DNA from: Lytechinus variegatus
Taxonomy: Eukaryota > Echinodermata > Echinoidea > Temnopleuroida > Toxopneustidae
Assembly (NCBI RefSeq): GCF_018143015.1
Contig: NC_054746.1
Span: 37,046,830 to 37,110,829 of the forward strand
Reading direction: 5' to 3'
DNA: 64,000 bases
Position 1 is the stretch's first letter. Every line of letters starts with the position of its first letter. Of the stretch, positions 61,201-64,000 are shown in pieces. Made by a program: the position numbers and the translations under genes. Below the pieces are notes generated by a model. That model did not search any database and was not told the DNA's origin. It saw only the letters and a program-made list of their open reading frames with translations.

Positions 61201-63576
61201 TGAAGGAAGAAGTGAAATATTAAAAAAGGTATCACAAATTAATGATTCTTCCAGACTCTGTCGAGGTAAGAGACTTGAAAATGGCACAAACAAATACAGA
61301 AACTGGTGAAAATTTTTGTCACAGACACATTTTTTTCAATTTTAGCTTGCCTCTGCAAGCAGTAAAACCCTTCAGAAAATAAAATGTTTCAATTCCCCCT
61401 GCAATCCACTTGTACTTGAAACATTTCTCTTTTATATGCAACAAACCAATCTTCAGGTGAAGGGGAAAGGGTGTTAAAAGTTCATTGAGTACAAAGGCAG
61501 GTGTAAAGAGAACCAAAAGATTTATAGAAGCAAGGAGAACCTATCACGAGATGGTGGCAAATACATCCTTAGGCCCTAGTTTCTCACTCTTCAGCTCCAG
61601 TCTTTGCGGTTTAAATTCAGGAGAGGAAATTCAGTTTCTCAAGATATGTATCAGCGTGATGTCTATCATAGCATTTATATGTGACACCTTCAACAACAAA
61701 CAGGTCAAGAGGAGCTCAAATCCTCAACCTAGACCTACTACCCCTCAAGGTGCAATATAATCATCTTCCTGGTAAAGGATCTACGATCACAATAGAACCT
61801 TATTTACTGCCTTTGAACCTTTTAATAGTTCCCCTCACCTTGTAATATCATAAAGAGATGACTGTTAGTCATTGCTTCAGGATAAAAGCTTTATTTCAAA
61901 GTTTTCTTTTGCTTCAACATTTCAAAATTTTACAGGGGTCACTTTAGAATGTTGATTCCAGGGTAAGCTATTGGAAACAGAGATTGAATTAGCTATCCAT
62001 AATTTCTTTTGTTCCCATTTTTTTATTTGTTTTTGTTTTGTTTTGCTTGAGGCTGGAATGACAAATGCATATTGAAACATTCCTCATAAATTGACATCAT
62101 TTATGACACTAAGTACATATTTTTCACAGATCACACATGCAGTACATGTATACATGTAAGTCAAAATAATAACAAGAAATACAAAAATATTTTCTACCAT
62201 ATCTGTCAATACATGCACCAAATATTATTGCATTCCTTGTATAACATCCTTTATTCTCTCTGTTGGATATTTCACCAGTCTTCTTAATTTCTTGGGGGAA
62301 TAGACACATTCTATCTTGTCACAATATAGCACTCTGTTCTTTGTTTCAAAATGGCCGCCTGCGGTACACAAACAAGGATCTTTGACCCCTGTGACAAAGT
62401 ACATCCATTCCTCAGTCCCCTCCCATTCTTGACCTTAATGATATCATAAAATATATGAGAGTTATAGATATGACAAAGTGACCAGCTGGGAGGCATTATA
62501 AGCCCATCACTGTCAAGTCCATTCATCATGCCACACTCTGTCAGGTTGGGTCGGCAGGCCAAATTCATCCAAGGGACGGGGACCAACCGGAGGGGACAAA
62601 TATTACTACAGGCGACAAGTGCCGATAGATACCATGAGCTAATATACTCAACTCTTTCATACAACTCCCAATACAGTATGGTGAAAGTGCAATCAGTAAA
62701 GAAGAAAAAATGACGGAAAAAGTCATAGAGTATTAGAGTTAATCAACGATTTCCTGAAAAAGCACTTCTGTGCAATTCAGTGAGTAACCTTGCTGTCACA
62801 GAAATTTAATTTCATTATTTGGAGTGCCATTTTGATTTCTTAACAAACTTTGATCTTGGACCAAATCAAAAAGGTCGTAAACAACCCAAAGCATTTTGAA
62901 TTAAGGACACAGGTCTGAATTATATGCTCTCAACAACTTCATCTTTGCAACAGCAACCTTGGATTATATATTATGTAAATCAAACAGATCATTTGGTTTT
63001 CATAAATATGATAATTAATAAATAAAGAGTTAATAATAACTAGATAAATTGAAAATTGAACAAATTTGAACACTATTATTAGAAACAATTTTATCAATTT
63101 GCTTAGGATGATCATATGCTTTGCATTTCTCTTGAATTTGGAATATTTATATTTAAGATTATGTTTGTTTTTTCCAAGTATAGTTTTACACTGTTATCAA
63201 ATGCCTATAATAGAATTCAAGAAATAATTTCCATATCCTGTGGCAAAGGATCATCATACTAACAAAACCTTTACATTTGAGTGAAAGTGAAAATTTGAAA
63301 GAAGTGGTACTTTGCCAGTAGGAGAGTGGGGAGATGTCTTTCCGGTAAATTCACAAGAGGTTTCTAAGACACTTCCCAACTTTGCAACTGTCCCGTATAT
63401 CAACCAATCATAATTAATTTTTTAACTGTGAATTGTTGAAGGGTGGATTGTGATTGGTTAATGATGAAAAGGTTGCATCAATAATGAGCCAGGAGAGAGC
63501 ACTCACCACTTCTAGGAAACAATCGGCCAACTTGACAGGATCCTCATCACTCTGTTCAAGATCTGCCAGTAGTTCC
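23497..63576 (-). CDS. PLEKHG: PLEKHG1/2/3-type Rho guanine-nucleotide exchange factor, 3' part (13 exons)
   Basis: Thirteen minus-strand exons (63507-63576, 60252-60449, 56558-56716, 46185-46220, 44395-44514, 42174-42269, 41596-41707, 37727-37900, 32956-32979, 29566-29594, 27558-27659, 26819-26894, 23497-26123) join in consistent phase to 1273 residues plus stop. Residues 1-142 are the second half of a DH (RhoGEF) domain with [15 protein letters not shown]. Residues about 143-252 are a complete PH domain ([43 protein letters not shown]). A basic linker and a long disordered tail follow. The DH-PH sequence and the [12 protein letters not shown] helix are characteristic of PLEKHG1/2/3, which activate Rho-family GTPases and act on actin. 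Which vertebrate paralogue is closest cannot be decided here. The N-terminus, including DH conserved region 1, lies beyond 64000. Confidence 0.95.
25036..25062. repeat. PLEKHG: Exonic (ATC/GAT)9 microsatellite coding for nine Asp
   Basis: Nine perfect ATC triplets on the plus strand read GAT on the coding strand, giving nine consecutive Asp. Its triplet period keeps the frame when its length changes. Confidence 0.95.
26124..26818 (-). other. PLEKHG-type intron
   Basis: AT-rich intron of 695 bp between the last two coding exons. Nothing notable inside. Confidence 0.85.
26819..26894 (-). CDS. PLEKHG: PLEKHG-type gene: linker exon
   Basis: 76 nt, phase 0 in and 1 out. The acceptor is TTTTATAATAG and the donor GTAAGT. 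It encodes [20 protein letters not shown], then YGAHQ, plus the first base of Thr399. The acceptor has a weak pyrimidine tract and a small tandem repeat starts 10 bp upstream of it. Confidence 0.88.
26895..27557 (-). other. PLEKHG-type intron
   Basis: 663-bp intron. It contains the AATATTAACCAGTC tandem repeat near its 3' end. Confidence 0.85.
26907..27039. repeat. Imperfect tandem repeat near a splice acceptor
   Basis: Three units share AATATTAACCAGTC(G/A)AT; the first and third also share CATATAACATC(C/T)TTAGTACAT while the middle one is truncated. It lies immediately upstream (in the transcribed direction) of the exon 26819-26894, where the branch point should be. Confidence 0.85.
27558..27659 (-). 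CDS. PLEKHG: PLEKHG-type gene: acidic linker exon
   Basis: 102 nt, 34 codons, phase 0/0. The acceptor is TGATAATCCAG and the donor GTAAGT. It begins [20 protein letters not shown] and ends TRKSEPVTP. It looks like a disordered, phosphorylatable linker. Confidence 0.9.
27660..29565 (-). other. PLEKHG-type intron
   Basis: 1.9-kb intron. The segment 29049-29264 is less AT-rich and open in more than one minus-strand frame, but no matching splice sites in phase were found. The remainder is AT-rich. Confidence 0.8.
29566..29594 (-). CDS. PLEKHG: PLEKHG-type gene: 29-nt microexon
   Basis: 29 nt, phase 1 in and 0 out, encoding MKRPDLSKL after completing Gly330. The acceptor is TTATCTTTTCAG and the donor GTAAGC. 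Its phases fit the flanking exons exactly. Skipping it alone would shift the frame. Confidence 0.82.
29595..32955 (-). other. PLEKHG-type intron
   Basis: 3.4-kb intron between the two microexons. It holds an AAT/ATT microsatellite at 30120-30225, an 11-G run near 30283, a doubled 15-bp unit (CAATGTCATATACAA, about 31154-31183) and a doubled 22-bp unit (31439-31482). Confidence 0.8.
30120..30225. repeat. AAT-rich microsatellite
   Basis: Degenerate (AAT)n interrupted by GAT and ACAGT phrases. It produces a meaningless I/Y-rich open frame on the minus strand. Confidence 0.9.
32956..32979 (-). CDS. PLEKHG: PLEKHG-type gene: 24-nt microexon
   Basis: 24 nt, phase 1 in and 1 out, encoding AVENIII plus split codons Ala322 and Gly330. 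The acceptor is CATTTCACAG and the donor GTGAGT. Support comes from exact phase agreement on both sides and strong splice sites; skipping it would keep the frame, so it could be an optional exon. Confidence 0.8.
34165..34440. repeat. ATC/GAT microsatellite
   Basis: Long (ATC)n with interruptions (CTCCTC, CACC, ATTACC). The transcribed strand reads (GAT)n. The Met-rich and Ile-rich open frames here are repeat artefacts. Confidence 0.93.
35863..35995 (+). repeat. Oligo-C/oligo-A junction with AAAT/AAT-rich tail
   Basis: Seven C then about 12 A, then (AT)n, (AAT)n and (AAAT)n. It has the same architecture as 5318-5460. Confidence 0.7.
36480..36915. repeat. ATC/ATT-ACC complex satellite-like array
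   Basis: Higher-order pattern: CATCATCATC...ATTACCATCAATATCTC recurs roughly every 50-65 bp at least seven times, so this is a minisatellite built on a microsatellite. The His/Ser/Ile-rich 175-codon frame over it is an artefact. Confidence 0.9.
37727..37900 (-). CDS. PLEKHG: PLEKHG-type gene: basic linker exon
   Basis: 174 nt, phase 1 in and 1 out. The acceptor is TGATCATTCAG and the donor GTGAGA. The split codons make Arg264 and Ala322. It contains a strongly basic run [15 protein letters not shown] (residues 291-305 of the joined protein) directly followed by NSEP. This could act as a nuclear-localisation or phosphoinositide-binding patch, and RRNSEP fits a mode-1-like 14-3-3 site; both are motif-level inferences. 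Confidence 0.92.
37901..41595 (-). other. PLEKHG-type intron
   Basis: 3.7-kb intron between the PH-helix exon and the basic linker exon. It contains a doubled TTATGCCACACAATC unit (about 41088-41117), a pyrimidine-rich tract at 40540-40740 and a tRNA A-box-like sequence at 41291-41302. No exon in phase was found. Confidence 0.8.
41291..41302 (+). other. tRNA/SINE A-box-like sequence
   Basis: TAGCTCAGTAGG followed by TGGAGTAGTGG resembles the 5' half of a tRNA (RNA polymerase III A box). No B box (GGTTCGANNCC) or acceptor stem could be found nearby, so at most it is a relic of a tRNA-derived SINE. Confidence 0.3.
41596..41707 (-). CDS. PLEKHG: PLEKHG-type gene: PH C-terminal helix exon
   Basis: 112 nt, 37 codons plus one base (phase 0 in, 1 out). 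The acceptor is TTTTTTTAG and the donor GTAAGC. It begins [20 protein letters not shown] and ends KVKELILGT. The invariant PH-helix tryptophan is residue 236 of the joined partial protein. Confidence 0.95.
41708..42173 (-). other. PLEKHG-type intron
   Basis: 466-bp AT-rich intron inside the PH-coding region, with nothing notable. Confidence 0.85.
42174..42269 (-). CDS. PLEKHG: PLEKHG-type gene: PH exon
   Basis: 96 nt, 32 codons, phase 0/0. The acceptor is TTATTTACAG and the donor GTAAGT. It begins [20 protein letters not shown] and ends DLQYTII; CxNLMLIES is highly characteristic of PLEKHG1/2/3 PH domains. Confidence 0.95.
42270..44394 (-). other. PLEKHG-type intron
   Basis: 2.1-kb AT-rich intron. 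The frames at 42518-43226 and 43874-44119 are unsupported. Confidence 0.85.
44395..44514 (-). CDS. PLEKHG: PLEKHG-type gene: PH exon
   Basis: 120 nt, 40 codons, phase 0/0. The acceptor is GTTCAAACAG and the donor GTGAGA. It encodes [20 protein letters not shown], then [12 protein letters not shown], then ISIKTQIT, i.e. PH strands 2-4 with the typical 'R-x-x-F/L-F-x-x-x-LL' pattern. Confidence 0.95.
44515..46184 (-). other. PLEKHG-type intron
   Basis: 1.7-kb intron with an oligo-C (45624-45632) / oligo-A (45633-45651) junction. The 132-codon plus-strand frame at 45120-45518 is N/I/K-rich and resembles nothing known. Confidence 0.85.
45624..45651 (+). repeat. Oligo-C/oligo-A junction
   Basis: Nine C directly followed by 19 A. 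This is the third such junction in the window on the same strand. Confidence 0.8.
46185..46220 (-). CDS. PLEKHG: PLEKHG-type gene: short exon starting the PH domain
   Basis: 36 nt, 12 codons, [12 protein letters not shown], phase 0/0. The acceptor is TATATTTCAG and the donor GTAGGT. It supplies the first PH strand; 'YG(E/D)LVLEG' is a family signature. It lies 10.3 kb from its upstream exon and 1.7 kb from the next. Confidence 0.93.
50734..50747. promoter_or_regulatory. X-box-like palindrome (RFX-type site)
   Basis: GTTACCTTGGTAAC is two half-sites GTTACC and GGTAAC with a 2-bp spacer, matching the RFX consensus GTNRCC-N-RGYAAC arrangement. It lies in the 10.3-kb intron. A site match alone does not show function. 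Confidence 0.35.
54008..54052. repeat. Three-copy 15-bp tandem repeat
   Basis: Units ACTAATACATGTAAT, ACTTATACATGTAAT and GCTTATACATGTAAA lie head to tail. Confidence 0.9.
56558..56716 (-). CDS. PLEKHG: PLEKHG-type gene: DH C-terminal helix exon
   Basis: 159 nt, 53 codons, phase 0/0. The acceptor is CTGTTCAG and the donor GTAGGT. It starts [15 protein letters not shown] and ends IQSQLHGWQ. It forms the last DH helices leading into the DH-PH linker. Confidence 0.95.
56717..60251 (-). other. PLEKHG-type intron
   Basis: 3.5-kb AT-rich intron within the DH-coding region, with a 10-C run near 57710. The frames at 57451-58193 are unsupported. Confidence 0.8.
60252..60449 (-). CDS. PLEKHG: PLEKHG-type gene: DH core exon
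   Basis: 198 nt, 66 codons, phase 0/0. The acceptor is ATATTCCAG and the donor GTAATG. It contains [15 protein letters not shown] and [19 protein letters not shown], the most conserved DH segment (family consensus LxxPVQRIxxYxLLL). The usual R and Y in QRIxKY are present, so a working GEF surface is expected. Confidence 0.95.
60450..63506 (-). other. PLEKHG-type intron
   Basis: 3.1-kb intron. A less AT-rich block lies at about 62330-62660, but its frames match no known protein. Nothing else stands out. Confidence 0.8.
63507..63576 (-). CDS. PLEKHG: PLEKHG-type gene: DH exon (first in window)
   Basis: 70 nt, entered with one leftover base (phase 2) and leaving in phase 0. The acceptor is CATATTGCAG and the donor GTGAGT. 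It encodes [20 protein letters not shown], then LEV, matching the DH helix that precedes the invariant 'F..Y..Y' region. The previous exon is outside the window. Confidence 0.9.
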
Positions 63577-64000
63577 CTGCAATATGAAAAAATAGAATTT
63601 CATCAATTAAGAAGGTGTTGCAACTCCATTATCAATAATTGCTTTGATCTATTTAAGAGAACAATACAATATTACAAGATTGGCTTCATATAAGCATGGA
63701 CGTACTATAGTAAGTCCATGATATAAGCAGTGCTACAATCCAAGAACTGGCACAGATAAAAGCCAAAAGGGATTAACGCTATACATGCTATCTACTTTTT
63801 TACCCCTGTTAACTTTAAAGTTAACTCAATATATATAAAGGGATAAAACCATGATTTTAAAGTTATTACCACTCTTTTGTGTCATCCTTATATGCAAAGA
63901 ATACACAAAAGAGTGCTACTTATACTATCACATACTAGGTGGTTACTGATGCATTATGATGAATGCTCAAAAAGACATATCTACACAACATATTCCCAAG
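63577..64000 (-). other. PLEKHG-type intron (cut by window edge)
   Basis: Sequence upstream of the first visible DH exon. No exon is recognised before the window ends, so the missing DH exons must lie further right. Confidence 0.7.

Noticed and set aside
62311..62664. 117-codon minus-strand frame in a GC-richer block
   Set aside because: No recognisable motif. The adjoining exons of the PLEKHG-type gene connect in phase without it.

Overview
This is a stretch of animal nuclear genome. It is AT-rich, its genes are split by GT-AG introns of up to about 10 kb, and it holds many short inverted-repeat transposons and simple repeats. The repeats (notably the tandem-unit element at 16242-17315 that opens with a GTCTCACCTGC motif), the protein sequences and the composition suggest a marine invertebrate deuterostome, most likely an echinoderm such as a sea urchin. 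The taxon is an inference. There is no bacterial gene, operon, CRISPR array or confidently called tRNA/rRNA gene.

Two genes are certain and they converge. (1) On the plus strand, the complete 121-codon reading frame of yippee-like 5 (YPEL5) lies in one coding exon at 11863-12228, behind a spliced 5' untranslated region. A GC-richer block at 5860-6206 is a candidate promoter and first exon. (2) On the minus strand, 13 exons between 63576 and 23497 join in frame to give the C-terminal 1273 residues of a Rho guanine-nucleotide exchange factor of the PLEKHG1/2/3 type. They encode the second half of the DH domain, a complete PH domain, a basic linker built partly from 24- and 29-nt microexons, and a long disordered acidic/serine-rich tail in one 2.6 kb terminal exon. 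Its 5' exons lie beyond base 64000. A third, weaker gene trace is a possible 3'-terminal coding exon of an unidentified plus-strand gene at 2161-2248.

Layout: 1-2100, a long foldback repeat and otherwise featureless DNA; 2161-2248, candidate terminal exon; 2479-10199, a cluster of MITE-like inverted-repeat elements around the candidate YPEL5 promoter; 11840 to about 13150-14550, YPEL5 coding exon and 3' UTR; 14100-17315, two small MITEs and a 1.07 kb element with five perfect AGGTCA DR1 repeats; 17316 to about 21350, intergenic; about 21350-63576, the PLEKHG-type gene, whose introns carry ATC/GAT microsatellites, small tandem repeats, an X-box-like palindrome and a tRNA-A-box-like relic.

Functionally the two genes are unrelated: a zinc-binding regulator associated with the CTLH ubiquitin ligase, and a Rho-family GTPase activator. 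I see no multigene system. The most unusual signals are the DR1-bearing tandem element, the interleaved inverted repeats upstream of YPEL5, and the microexon/microsatellite arrangement in the PLEKHG-type gene.
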